The translations under genes were made by a program, and so were the position numbers. The notes under the pieces were generated by a model, which was not told the origin of the DNA, did no database searches, and saw only the letters and a list, made by a program, of their open reading frames with translations. A stretch of DNA of 64,000 bases from Hormiphora californensis (taxonomy: Eukaryota; Ctenophora; Tentaculata; Cydippida; Pleurobrachiidae): contig CM035354.1 of the NCBI GenBank assembly GCA_020137815.1, positions 1,072,386 to 1,136,385 on the forward strand. The letters run 5' to 3'. This document shows positions 10,237-55,200 of the stretch, piece by piece; within the stretch, counting starts at the first letter, position 1, and each line of letters opens with the position of its first letter.

Positions 10237-11094
10237 ATGAGCTTTACCCGACTTTTGTCATGTAATGCCGCTGAGGCTCCTCTCATACCTTCCGCGGCGG
10301 AGAGTTTCCGGTTGGCCCACAGCTGTTTGATTCACGGCTGGTCAACTGGCCGAGCAATACTAGAATCTCACGATAACTCTGGGCTGGGATACCATGTTAT
10401 TTACAGTTTCGTGCGGGGTACCATTGGGGGAATTTACCTCTCTGTCCCTGAGGAAGCTGGGGTTGGTGAAGTCGAGTTGTTCATCCGAGAGGTTGTACTC
10501 CGTGATGAGATGAAGGAGCAGTGTTCCAAGTTTTTTATATTCTTCAGCTGCCAGTGTGAACCACACAATACACTGATTCTGGAGATTGTACTAGAAACAC
10601 TGGATACCCTGAGGATCACTCCCACTATGAGCCCTTACACGGCACCCTCCCAGGCACGCCCGAACCTGCCCCTGCCTGTTGGTTACACCCTGGCACCCGT
10701 CCAATTATCCCACGTTGACCATATTGTCCAACACTGGAAGGAGGAAGAAGGAAAGGAGGGTCGCTCTGAAACCCAGTTGCGGATCATGGCCACTTCTGGA
10801 ATCAAGGAGCGACCTTGTGTGGGGGTCTTTGTGGATGGCCAACCCGATATGCCCGTTGCTTGGTGTTTAATGTACCAGGCTGGGGGTCTGGGCCCTATAT
10901 ATGTGTTGGCTGAGCACAGAGGTAGAGCGCTGGCAAGGGTAATGGTAAGGGAGATACATAGAAGAGTGGAAGAGGTTCATGGGGCACGGCCTTTTGCAAT
11001 GATTGCTGATAGTAATGAAGCTTCACAGGGGCTGTTTAGTTCGGAGGGGTGGGTAAAGAGCAACCATGTTCATTTACTTGCCAGAGCCAATTAG
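10237..11094 (+). CDS. Glycine N-acyltransferase-like protein (GNAT fold)
   Basis: Single exon, 285 residues. The C-terminal half aligns by eye with GLYAT/GLYATL proteins: PVAWCLMYQAG, then LPEYR-like LAEHRGRALARVMV (acyl-CoA binding loop and helix of the FR47-like GNAT domain, about residues 205-245) and SNEASQGLF. Relatives transfer acyl groups from acyl-CoA to glycine or other amines, usually in mitochondria. The substrate here cannot be read. The N-terminal half (residues 1-150) is less conserved. ATG 10237 opens the longest ORF and is preceded by AAACCATCATTCAGACC. The gene sits between NSA2 and HACE1 on the same strand, with only 234 bases to the HACE1 start. An X-box array lies upstream. 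Confidence 0.8.
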   Translation: MSFTRLLSCNAAEAPLIPSAAESFRLAHSCLIHGWSTGRAILESHDNSGLGYHVIYSFVRGTIGGIYLSVPEEAGVGEVELFIREVVLRDEMKEQCSKFFIFFSCQCEPHNTLILEIVLETLDTLRITPTMSPYTAPSQARPNLPLPVGYTLAPVQLSHVDHIVQHWKEEEGKEGRSETQLRIMATSGIKERPCVGVFVDGQPDMPVAWCLMYQAGGLGPIYVLAEHRGRALARVMVREIHRRVEEVHGARPFAMIADSNEASQGLFSSEGWVKSNHVHLLARAN

Positions 11095-11328
11095 TTATTT
11101 GTAACATGTTACAAAGTGAATCCTAATTAGTTGTTTTTAAATCACTTTTTTATAATCTCATTATTTTTATCTTTGTGTGATTTGTGTACATTGAATGTTT
11201 GTTAAAGCTTGTTTTTTGGGAACGTTTGTCGCTCTTTCCATCAATCACACCTAGTAACCCCCCTCTCCCTCCCTAGCACTATGTGAACTGCACCCAGTTA
11301 TACCTGCCATAGAGTGGGTGCAGCTCTG

Positions 11329-14112
11329 ATGAGTAGTCCAGACCAGCGTTTATCACTCCTCCGCAGGGGCGGATCCACCGATCTACCATCAGACCCGAGC
11401 CAGGCGTACACCCTCCTCCACACCCACTGCGTCCAGGGCCGAGCCAGCGCTGTTGAGGAGTTACTAAGGAGGCACTACCATGGCTCACCGGTCAGGAGGC
11501 AACGCCGCGTCCAATCTGAGTGTGATTTCTCTAGCCCTGTGAAGGGCACCGTGACGTCACTCGATGATGTCACTATAGCTGTCCGGGGTGTGTTTGATAT
11601 CAATTGGACAAATGCCAAGCACCCCCGACCACTCCTCCACATTGCAGTTGCATGTGAGCAGGGGGATGTGGTGGGTGCCTTGTTGAAGTATGGTGCCCGG
11701 GCTAACTCCACCGACAATATGGGTCTCACATCAGTTCACCTGGCTGCCAGAAAACCCTGCCCCGCCATCCTAACCCTGGTCCTCAAGGCGGGGGGTGATC
11801 CCAATCTGCTGGACAGAGAGGGTATGTTGCCGATACACTGGGCCGCTTCCTGTGGGTATCTAGACAATGTCAAGATACTGACACCTGTCACCAGACATCT
11901 CAGCAGGCAGGATAGCAGTGGTCGAACACCCCTACACCATGCTGCCATATATGGGTATCACGGGGTTATAGGACACCTTCTCTCCTCAGTAAAGCTAGAT
12001 CTCTGCGATGAAAATGGGGAGACAGCGCTCCTTTTAGCGGTCACTAAAAGGCACACCCGGGTTGCCGAGTTGTTACTTGACTTTGGGGCGAGTGTGACAA
12101 TACCAGATCGTCATGGTGTTAGCGTGCTGGTCAGATGCATTGAAAGGGACATGTACGGGGCTGCGTACAAAGTTAGTGGTGTTTATGATAACCTGATAAG
12201 CCAGCTAGATCCAGCCTTAGAGGAGGGTCTACTAAAGGTGGAAAAGGTCGAAGGGTTTCTGGGGTACATCTGTGGTAACTACCCTGAGGAAACTGGGGAT
12301 CTGTGGAATGACTTGCGGAATTTGGTAATTGATTGTGCTAAAGAGCTGGTTGACTGTACGAGGACTGCTCACAGTTTCCCTGTTCTGGTCCAGTTGTTAC
12401 GTCACATGAGGTCCCTCGGAGTTGAAGACGCGGTACAGAGCAGTGCCAGGAGGGAACCACTTCTCAAAAGGATGATCTCCCTGCCTAGTGCGGCGTCCCT
12501 TTCCCGCGAGGTTGAGGAGCAGAAGATGATTGTACGGGGTGAAATCGAGATCAAGAGTGAGAGCTTGACGAGCTACGGGGAACCCTCACAAGTTGATATT
12601 TTCGGTAGTCTGGACGACGTTTGGAAGTTCCTGACAAAGTGGATGACACTTGTTCGGTCTTACCACTCACGGACTTCAACGAATAAAAACTACAGGTTTA
12701 TGAGGGTGACCCTGCACACCAATGATTTAAGGGACGTGGCCCCTCAGCTGTGTTCCCTCATCAAGGGGTACCATGTGTGGTGTGAGGGAACCCCCCACTA
12801 TCACCTATTCAGCTCCTTCATCAACAAATTCAGTGGCGTCCTCAAACTCTTCCTAACGTTCAACACGGAACTGGTGTTTGGACCCCTTGATTTCTTGCTC
12901 GACTCCACGGACATTATTGATGAGTTTCAGAGTATCAGGACGGTTATTCTAGACGTCCATCTGGATCTACGGAAAAGTTGGTTCTATGATCGGTTATACG
13001 CAGGGAACGCACCTGATAACCCGGATTATCTCAGTGAAAACCTCAACATCTTCTTCATTGATCGGGAGAACCTCTTTTCTACATCCTGTGAACAGGTCAT
13101 GAACGCCAACCCTGACTATCTCCGGAGCAGTCTGACCATCAACTTTAATGGGGATGATGGTATGGGTGTGGGTGTGAGGAGAGAGTGGTTCACCCTGCTG
13201 ATTGAACAGATCACAGACCCGATGTATGGGATGTTCGAGAGGTATAATAACGGATTAAACTTCCAACCCACCCGACTATCCAGGATCAACCCGGACCACC
13301 TGAAACAGTTTGAGTTCGTCGGGAAAATCATCGCCCTTATGGTTTACTACAAAATAACAACAGGGATACATTTCACTAAGAGTTTCTACAAGCACATGCT
13401 AGGACAACCTCTTGATTTCACTGATGTGGCGTGTATTGACAGTGAGCTAGCTTACAGTCTCCAATGGTTGCTAGATAATGATATATCAGACGTTGTGGAA
13501 CTCACATTCGCAGTTGATAGTTTAGAGTTTGGGGAACAGGGGAGTGTGGATTTGAAACCTGGTGGTGTTGATATTCTCGTGACAGAAGAAAATAAAGTTG
13601 AGTATGTTAGGCTGCTCAGCGAGCATAAAATGAGTGGAGCGATCAGATCTCAAATATCCAGTTTCCTGACCGGGTTTCACAGTATTGTTCCCCGGAAGAT
13701 ACTGGGTATTTTCAGTGCTGATGAGTTGGAATTGGTGTTGTGTGGGCTGAATATTATTGATAGAGCGGACTGGAGGCGGAACACTCAGTATGTTAATTTC
13801 ACGGAGTCAGATGATATGATTGTGTGGTTCTGGGAGATTTTGGAGAAGTACTCACAGGATCAACTGTTTACACTGCTCAAGTTTATCACTGGTTATTCGA
13901 GGGTTCCACATGGTGGATTTGGGCAATTTGCCAGCATTAGCAGTTCAGGGCCGATTAAGATCAGTCGGGGGAATGGGACAGAAGAGAATCTACCGAAGAG
14001 TAGTGTGTGTTTTAATCTACTTCTTCTACCAGTTTATACCAGCAAGCAGATGTTGAAAGATCGACTTCATGTGGCAATGACGTATGCGAGCGTTGGGTTC
14101 GATCAGTGTTGA
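11329..14112 (+). CDS. HACE1: HACE1-like ankyrin-HECT E3 ubiquitin ligase
   Basis: A 927-residue single-exon gene (human HACE1 is 909). The ORF is open from GTG 11314, but the first ATG after an upstream in-frame stop is 11329. Order: an N-terminal LSLLRR/YTLL segment like HACE1; ankyrin repeats about residues 100-270 (PLLHIAVACEQGDVVGALLK, TSVHLAARK, LPIHWAASCGY, TPLHHAAIYGY); a linker; and a HECT domain about 590-927. HECT marks include VRREWFTLL, NPDHLKQFEFVGKIIAL, LQWLLDNDI and TGYSRVPHGGF. The predicted catalytic cysteine is C894 in SSVCFN, 34 residues from the C-terminus exactly as in human. HACE1 ubiquitylates active RAC1. The absence of introns is notable because human HACE1 has many. 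Confidence 0.93.
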   Translation: MSSPDQRLSLLRRGGSTDLPSDPSQAYTLLHTHCVQGRASAVEELLRRHYHGSPVRRQRRVQSECDFSSPVKGTVTSLDDVTIAVRGVFDINWTNAKHPRPLLHIAVACEQGDVVGALLKYGARANSTDNMGLTSVHLAARKPCPAILTLVLKAGGDPNLLDREGMLPIHWAASCGYLDNVKILTPVTRHLSRQDSSGRTPLHHAAIYGYHGVIGHLLSSVKLDLCDENGETALLLAVTKRHTRVAELLLDFGASVTIPDRHGVSVLVRCIERDMYGAAYKVSGVYDNLISQLDPALEEGLLKVEKVEGFLGYICGNYPEETGDLWNDLRNLVIDCAKELVDCTRTAHSFPVLVQLLRHMRSLGVEDAVQSSARREPLLKRMISLPSAASLSREVEEQKMIVRGEIEIKSESLTSYGEPSQVDIFGSLDDVWKFLTKWMTLVRSYHSRTSTNKNYRFMRVTLHTNDLRDVAPQLCSLIKGYHVWCEGTPHYHLFSSFINKFSGVLKLFLTFNTELVFGPLDFLLDSTDIIDEFQSIRTVILDVHLDLRKSWFYDRLYAGNAPDNPDYLSENLNIFFIDRENLFSTSCEQVMNANPDYLRSSLTINFNGDDGMGVGVRREWFTLLIEQITDPMYGMFERYNNGLNFQPTRLSRINPDHLKQFEFVGKIIALMVYYKITTGIHFTKSFYKHMLGQPLDFTDVACIDSELAYSLQWLLDNDISDVVELTFAVDSLEFGEQGSVDLKPGGVDILVTEENKVEYVRLLSEHKMSGAIRSQISSFLTGFHSIVPRKILGIFSADELELVLCGLNIIDRADWRRNTQYVNFTESDDMIVWFWEILEKYSQDQLFTLLKFITGYSRVPHGGFGQFASISSSGPIKISRGNGTEENLPKSSVCFNLLLLPVYTSKQMLKDRLHVAMTYASVGFDQC

Positions 14113-14461
14113 TCACTGTTTTGGGACTCCCTTTATCACGTTTCAGTGTTGAATCACTGTCAAACTACTAGGAATATGATTAGAAATAGACCTGAATTAG
14201 CATTCAGTAGTTGTTGTTTGTGGAAATTGAAAAAGACAAGATAAATGTATGTGAGTGTGTGTGTGTGTGTAAGAATAAACGAATATCAATTAGTATGGGC
14301 TGTGTTTAAGCGTGTTTTTATATTGTTTTGCTACTTCATACAATACTTCTCTCTCTATTTTCCAGGAGTGATAATATTACTGTGTTTACATATGTATATG
14401 GTACATTTAAATTTGTTAGGTTTCCCTCGTTTTAGTTAACTGAATCACTGTTTAGTAGATC
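14113..14461. other. HACE1-Miro intergenic region
   Basis: Short AT-rich spacer with a GT run at 14251-14270. It contains the likely HACE1 poly(A) signal and the Miro promoter. Nothing else is seen. Confidence 0.5.
14274..14279 (+). terminator. Candidate HACE1 poly(A) signal
   Basis: AATAAA, 162 bases after the HACE1 stop. It is the only match in the 350-base spacer before Miro. Confidence 0.5.
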
Positions 14462-24780
<10,319 letters not shown>

Positions 24781-26636
24781 AAAAGATGGACTGCCTAATG
24801 CCTATCCTAATGCCTATGTGAAATACGACCAATGATGTATATTTATTTTGTCATACTATGAGCGAGGGTGACCGTGTCGGTCTATCGATATATTGTGTTT
24901 TTTATCCATTTGAATGGGAATCCTTCGTGTTCGAATATTTTCACCCTGATATTTGTCGGTAATAGATGATCGTAATATATTCCAAACAAATTAAACTTGC
25001 GTCTGTGAGATGTATTTTCCTACTCTAGATGGTGGAAACCCCCGTGAACCGTATTTGCTTAGATCTAGAATTATGTGTATGGTAAGGGCAAATATTTGAT
25101 TTTGAACGTATTTGACTGAGCCTCTGTATAACTAATATTATAGAACAGCGCTGGTTTTGTTGTGTAGTGTGTACCTGAGTAGGAAAATCGCTGTCTGACG
25201 ACTGACGGCACCGTACACTCAGCAGTCGGCAGACCTCATTTTGAGTTCTGCTCAGATCGGTGCATGTGCCGCCAGACAGTGAAATCGAAAAAGGTCGGGA
25301 ACCTAGATCCTAGCCCCCTAGATCGAGTACTAGCCAAGTGCCCCAATATATTTCTCGTATGTACATGTGTTTTCTATCAAATTCCCGTTCGTAACCACAA
25401 TGAAACATTGCTTTTAAACTTTGTTCAACATTCCGGAATGGTTTAATGACGTCGTGACCCAACCGCCAAGGTCCGTAATGACGTCGTGACCCAACCGCCA
25501 AGGTCCGTAATGATGTCGTGACCCAACCCCCAAGGTCCGTAATGAAGTCGTGACCCAACCGCCAAGGTCCGTAATGGCGTCGTGACCCAACCGCCAAGGT
25601 CCGTAATGACGTCGTGACCGAACCGCCAAGGTCCGTAACGGCGTCGTGACCCAACCGCCAAGGTCCGTAACGGCGTCGTGACCCAACCGCCAAGGTCCGT
25701 AATGGCGTCGTGACCCAACCCCCAAGGTCCGTAATAACGTCGTGACCCAACCGCCAAGGTCCGTAATGACGCCATGACCCAACCGCCAAGGTCCGTAATG
25801 ACGTCGTGACCCAACCGCCAAGGTCCGTAATGACGCCATGACCCAACCGCCAAGGTCCGTAATGACGTCGTGACCCAACCGCCAAGGTCCGTAATGGCGT
25901 CGTGACCCAACCGCCAAGGTCCGTAATGACGTCGTGACCCAACCGCCAAGGTCCGTATTGACGTCGTGACCCAACCGCCAAGGTCCGTAATGACGTCGTG
26001 TGAGAACCGTGCTACCCCCGGTGGTGTTTCACCACTACAAGTTTCTAGTAAGAGGGAAAATGCGATGCAGTGATTTACCAAGTAACAAACACGCTATGTT
26101 AGTGGTCCAAAAAGGGATATAACAAAACACATACTACCACATGTAAAACACATCCATCAGAATCTCAGAACATCTTTAGAACTTGTTGAGTAACTGGTAA
26201 CACAACATCTCAGAACATCTTTAGAACATCTCAACATATATCAGTACGGACTAAACACCGGGCTGTCCGAATATATGTGTGCGGTGTGCCAGTATTTTAT
26301 ATAATTATCACACGACAATTAATTGCCATCCCATCACACGGGGGGAAGATCAAGGGGAGCTCAAAAAACATATCTGCCAGATACCTGCTGGCTCACACAA
26401 AAACAGTTATCCACTAAAAATTCTTAGTCACAGACAAACACACTATAGAAATGCTCAAGAGATCTCACACTAAATAGAGAGAAACATGTAAAACGACTCT
26501 CAGTCCTACCCCTAATTTATATTAAAACAAGCCGTAAAAATTTTCAAAAAAGAGCAAGTTATAGCGCATCAGATACCCAAAACATACAGAGGGGGTACAG
26601 ATATAATGTTCACTCGACAATAAGTTATGATTAAGT
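24781..26636. other. Convergent Miro-ACC intergenic region
   Basis: Contains both 3' UTRs. The centre is a 32-bp minisatellite and there is one copy of a dispersed 28-bp motif at 25251-25279. No protein gene is supported; the three long minus-strand ORFs here are repeat artefacts. Confidence 0.7.
25443..25998. repeat. 32-bp minisatellite containing TGACGTCG
   Basis: About 17 copies of AATGACGTCGTGACCCAACC followed by GCCAAGGTCCGT, with variants at the GACGTCG core (ATGTCG, GGCGTCG, GACGCCA). The unit length (32) is not a multiple of three, yet all three minus-strand frames are open, giving spurious repeat ORFs. Confidence 0.95.
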
Positions 26637-50318
<23,682 letters not shown>

Positions 50319-51201
50319 GGTGCCGATGAGAGAGGGACAAGCTGCTCAAACGACACAGAAAAACGAAAAGTAGTAGTGGTGTGATTTGGCGAGTGTGTGT
50401 GTATATCTGAATGTAATGTTAGAACGCCCTCGCAGTGCAGGATTTGTCAAGAGTGAGTGGGTGTTATTGAGACATTCAGTGAATGTTTAGTGAGAGAGAG
50501 AGTGAGAGAGATAGGGAGAGAGCGTGAGAGAGAGATAGGGAGAGAGCGTGAGAGAGAGGGGGAAATATAGGAAGAGAGAGCGAGAGGGGTTTAGTGTAAG
50601 CCCCCAGTATTCCTGCTACGGCATATAAAACATCTCCATACGTCTGCTTACATAAGCGATCTGTCAATAAAGACTTACGTATTCATAGTCGGAATCCGAT
50701 AGTCGTGGTGTTCGGTTTTCTTTTGGTCTTTTGGGCATTTTTCGGGTTCTTTGGATGTACCTCCGAGGGGCCCGAGGTATCCTCTGTCCGTCTGACTGGG
50801 AAGGGGACGGGTGTCAATTGCGGGACACCTTCCTGGTAGCCATCTCACCCACACGCCGTGACAGGATGTCGCAATTTCTAGAATATAGGCGGTTTGTAAA
50901 ATTTCCGAGATATACCTACTTTCAAAAGTCTAGACATTCTGCAGTTGCAAATCAAGTAAAACCATTATAAGCTGTCTGGCGGCACCGATTCGATCTGAGC
51001 CAGTGCCACCAGTAAGTGGGCATTAGACACAATTTAGGTATCCTGCAACTATACTAAATCTCTTCTCCCTCCTACAGCTCTTGGGACTGGTACCATTGCT
51101 ACCTCTCTGCTTCAAGACCTCAATCTCGCTCGCAAGAGGTGTCAATGTCACCTGCACCAACTCCTGGCCTAATCTCATATCTCTCAAAAACACGTGCTCA
51201 C

Positions 51202-51243
51202 CTGTGTATCTGACTCATCGAATGAGGGCGATTTGAACATCAT
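51202..51243 (-). CDS. Candidate alternative first coding exon of ACC
   Basis: On the minus strand ATGATG opens a 14-codon reading MMFKSPSFDESDTQ, closed by a consensus donor CAG|GTGAGC. It ends in phase 0, matching the phase-0 acceptor of ACC exon 2 at 48901, so it could replace the 50318-50211 start exon. It is preceded by a GC-rich GGCGGCGACGCC context. Support is only phase, donor and start context. A chance match is possible. Confidence 0.35.
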
Positions 51244-51469
51244 GGCGTCGCCGCCCCCTTAATAGTTAATTCAGCTAGGATATAAATAGCACGTTTTAAT
51301 TTAGTTGCCTAAAAATAGCAATGGAGGGTGGGGGCTACAATTCAAAAACTGAATATCCCAAATCACGACCCACAGAGAGCGAGTAATCCAAGATGTACCC
51401 GTTCTACAGTGATTGTTAGCAAAGATAGAGAGGTAACTGGACTCGGTGGGGGCATTGGGGTATGATGAT

Positions 51470-51472
<3 letters not shown>

Positions 51473-51551
<79 letters not shown>
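51473..51551. repeat. (GA)n microsatellite
   Basis: Uninterrupted GA tract of about 79 bases in the ACC/peroxidase divergent promoter region. Confidence 0.97.
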
Positions 51552-51553
<2 letters not shown>

Positions 51554-52031
51554 CAGGGTGGATGATCAATAGTGCAGCTGAATCACGTGGCTCTACAAGT
51601 AGTAGTACTACACCATTCATCCCCGGATGATAGAGTGGTATCACTTTCATCAGCAAAATTGAGAGTGAGAGACACACAGAGTATTAGAGCAAGAACGAGA
51701 GCGAGTGAGAGAGTAGAGAGGGCAGAGAGAGAGAGATTCAGAGGGCTAGAAATAAGTTCTGCTGGATACTCGTTGCATACAGAGCACACCACCAGTAACT
51801 CAAACCAGCATAGAATATTCCACAAATCCACACTGTAGCACTACTACTTGTGGTCCCTAATCTCATCTTCAAAAACTAAATTATTTTCCTGTTTCCCTCT
51901 CCCAAAATGGATACACTACCACTTCAAGTAAGATATTCACCACTTGGTTTTCTGTATACTGTAGCTATTCGGTTACCATGGATCCCAGCCTTTATCTGAG
52001 ATCAGCTGCTGTCTTATGAGTGATGAGTCAT

Positions 52032-52080
52032 GTAACTATATATATCGTGTCATCACTGATGACACGATATATATAGTTAC
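52032..52080. other. Perfect 49-base palindrome
   Basis: GTAACTATATATATCGTGTC is mirrored without mismatch around a single central C (…CATCACTGATG…). It lies 167 bases upstream of the peroxidase start codon and can form a 24-bp cruciform. Confidence 0.95.
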
Positions 52081-52246
52081 CAATTCCTCGGTATAGATTC
52101 GAGAAGTCGAGAACGCCAGGATCAGATGTCAGGCTACAATGCTCTGAGTTTGACATAGATGTCAGCACATTGTCGACGTGGAGGTGAAACTTTAAAAACT
52201 GAGAGACTAAACAAATCCATGATGATCTCTTATTCTTTTCTCCGTT

Positions 52247-55200
52247 ATGATTTGGGCCTTCGTCTTGTCAGCAGCTGTTACACTCTTCCATACAACTCTA
52301 GGTAAATGCTTTTCCTTCTCCCCTGGTCCCCAACTAGACTTCGCTTGTCCCCAAGTTCTCTCCTCGACCCAAGAAAGGCAATGTCCCCGTATATTCACCC
52401 ACAGCTCCTTGTCCCCATACCCTGCAATGGCGCAATGCGAGAACCATGCCCTATCTCTTCACCCCTTTCTCGTCAATCGTCCCCAATTTCCCTTTCCAGG
52501 GCAAGAGGGGTGCAAGAATGTCTACTCTGACGATGATTGTGAGGAACTCAGGGGAAAGGGATTCTGTGTCAACACACAGACACGGGATGTTATGAAACTG
52601 AACTGTGCCAAATCCTGTGGACAATGTATTGTAAGTTAAGCTATCTGTTAAGCTAATCTGTCAGGCCAATGCTGATCTGACCGCGGCTGTTCTCGCACGC
52701 TCTATTGAAAGAAATGAGAATAGGGCCAGCCTAATCCTATAGATAAATCAGTTCTCAGGGCGTGTGACTTAGATTGTATTAGGGCGTGTGTCGTGTGAGT
52801 TAGATTGTATCAGGTCTATTAAAATGCATCAACTTTCCAACTGTATGGCATTTGGTATTCGTTTATCCATAACCACATGCAACACCTGCGTCTCATGTCT
52901 CACTGTATCCTCAGTTTTCCCAATATCGTCCACGGCAATCGTCAATCACTAACACACAGATCGTTGCAAAATGTACACATTTCACTCAATGAAATAGTAA
53001 ACCTCAAGGCAGCTAGCTTGCTTTACAGCTCTAGGCTCACTATAATAACAGCTGGTGCATCAGATGTATCACTTGCAGCAACAGCATAATGATATAGTAG
53101 GGCGTGGTGTGATTGATACCCGTGACGACATGACTCTATTGTTGAATCGATATTACTAGGATTGTATGTAGAGGGGGTACTGAACACGAGGCAGCTCGCT
53201 CTATTACAAATACAATTGTAGAGTGAGAGATAGGGATATAATGCAAAGAGATAGGGAGATAGAGAGATAGAGAATCCCCAATCCATGACTATTGACTATA
53301 ACCCCCACTCCCCCACTACACAGGAAGCTAGTACACAACAAGAGAAGTCAACAACAACATCAACACAGTGCGAGGACGAGGCAGATAACTGCGCTGACTG
53401 GCGTGATATCGGGCTGTGTAATCGTGACAGGGTTACCACTGAGATAGAGAGTGTAACAATAAACCAGTGTCAGGCAACGTGCGGGCTGTGTGGACAGGAG
53501 GAAGGGAAGGAGGAGACATGTCAGGATAGGTTCTCCAAGATGCAATGTGCAAGGTATGCTTGATAGGAAATAGGGAACACAGTGGGCAGCGATGGATTGT
53601 GAGGGGATTGTGAGGGATTGTACCTTACCCATACAATTTGTATGAGGGGTTTAAAAGCTGTAAACGGTAGTCCGCAGTTGACCACTTTACCAATAGTTCA
53701 ACGAATCTGACAGAGAGCTGGTTTATCTTCAAATTTCTGCAAAATTTGACCATATTTGGTCAGGACTCAGGGTAGTAGGATCCCTTGGTACCATTGCCAC
53801 CTGTAATGGACTCGTTATTTTGAACTCGGTATAATTTGTTGCGCGACTTACGGCGACTTCGATCTCACAAGGTGTTCATATCATCAACCCCCCCCCCCCA
53901 TTCAGGTATACATACTTTCTAATACCCCCTTGTTGAGTAACTCCCTCCCCCCCCCCCCATTCAGGTTGGTGTCCCAGGGAAAGTGCCGGACCATGCGAAC
54001 TATGATGTCCCGGATGTGTGCTAATAGTTGCCGCTACTGCACAGATACAGACACATATTACGAGGAGGAGAAGGAGAAAGAGACTGCCTCAGGGTGGAAT
54101 GAGTGGGGAGTCTGGTCGCTCTGTGATGTGGATCTGCTGGCGAGGGAGTGAGGTACCGATCCTAGGAACGTGCAGGGGAGGGTCGTGTGATGGTGTCGTG
54201 ACGCAGTCCTAGTGCATGCACTGTTACTGAGTGCCCAAAAGGTTTGTTTGTGCCCAAAGTTTTCTTTTATTCATCAAAAGGGGGGTTTGAGGGGTGACCA
54301 AAGTCATACCACACCATCGTATGCCCGTTTGAGCTCTTAATCCCCCTCCGCTAGCTTGGTTTTGGGCTATGTCAACAAGCTATTGGGAGGAGGGAACGGT
54401 CCCAAAACCGATGCTTTTTCAAGCTAAATCTAAAGAAATCACTGTCACTCACCCCTCATGTGGAACCCTGTCACACCCGTGCTTGGAGCACAGAAGTCGG
54501 AGCGAGGTCACCCCTCAAACCCCCCTTTTGAGTTCTTTTATTCAAATATTTGGATTGGTAGATGATGATTTTACCAAACAAATCGACATGATACATATCT
54601 GAATTATATTTCGATTCTGAAAACAACAAGATCTGAATCACCTTCCCCTATACAGATATCTGTCAAGGAGAGGAAGACCAGTACTGCCCTCAACTCAAAG
54701 ACCTGGGCTACTGCCAAAGGGAGGGTAGTCTGGATTTCATGAACGAAAACTGTGCCGTATCCTGTGAGACATGTCGGTTGGTAGAGAATGGTTCAGCCGG
54801 GGAGGTATCTGATAGATACAAGTTGTGTGTTGAGAGAGTGATGAATGATGTTATCTCTGCAACACTAAACACACTTCACCTCTTCCAGGTTGGTAGGCAA
54901 ATAATGTGGTTTTGTTACCATGGTAACGAACTCACAGCCCTCGCTATGACAGTTTGCTCAGCGACCATACTATCCATATCATTGTACCAATCTCCAACTT
55001 ATTGCAGGAGAACGAGAGGTCTAAGAATCAGATTATTACCAAAACCCGACTCCCAACAGAGGCCCAAGACAGTCTCAGAAAACTCTCCCGGCAAGGTCTT
55101 GCTCTCACCATTCAGGACAAGTTGTTCAGTGCGATAGTTGACGGCATCAACTCGATGTGCGGGGTCGAATCCCGTGGAACAAGGGGGTACATTGAGTCTC

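Larger units (their letters stand above)
50319..52246. other. Divergent ACC / peroxidase intergenic region
   Basis: Contains the promoters of both genes, a possible alternative ACC first exon, one dispersed 28-bp motif (50972-50999), a GA microsatellite and a perfect palindrome. No other coding exon is supported. Confidence 0.6.

Noticed and set aside
11314-11328. HACE1 start at GTG 11314
   Set aside because: Non-AUG initiation is not supported. ATG 11329 is the first ATG after an in-frame stop and fits the family N-terminus.
25310-26081. Three overlapping minus-strand ORFs of 186-223 codons (LGHDVITDLGGWV repeats)
   Set aside because: They are translations of the 32-bp minisatellite in all three frames. 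The open frames follow from the unit lacking stop codons, with no start context or conserved domain.
52500-54888. Peroxidase ShK modules as venom toxins
   Set aside because: They are linked in frame to a full heme peroxidase with a heme-site set. ShK-type modules are common in non-toxin extracellular enzymes.
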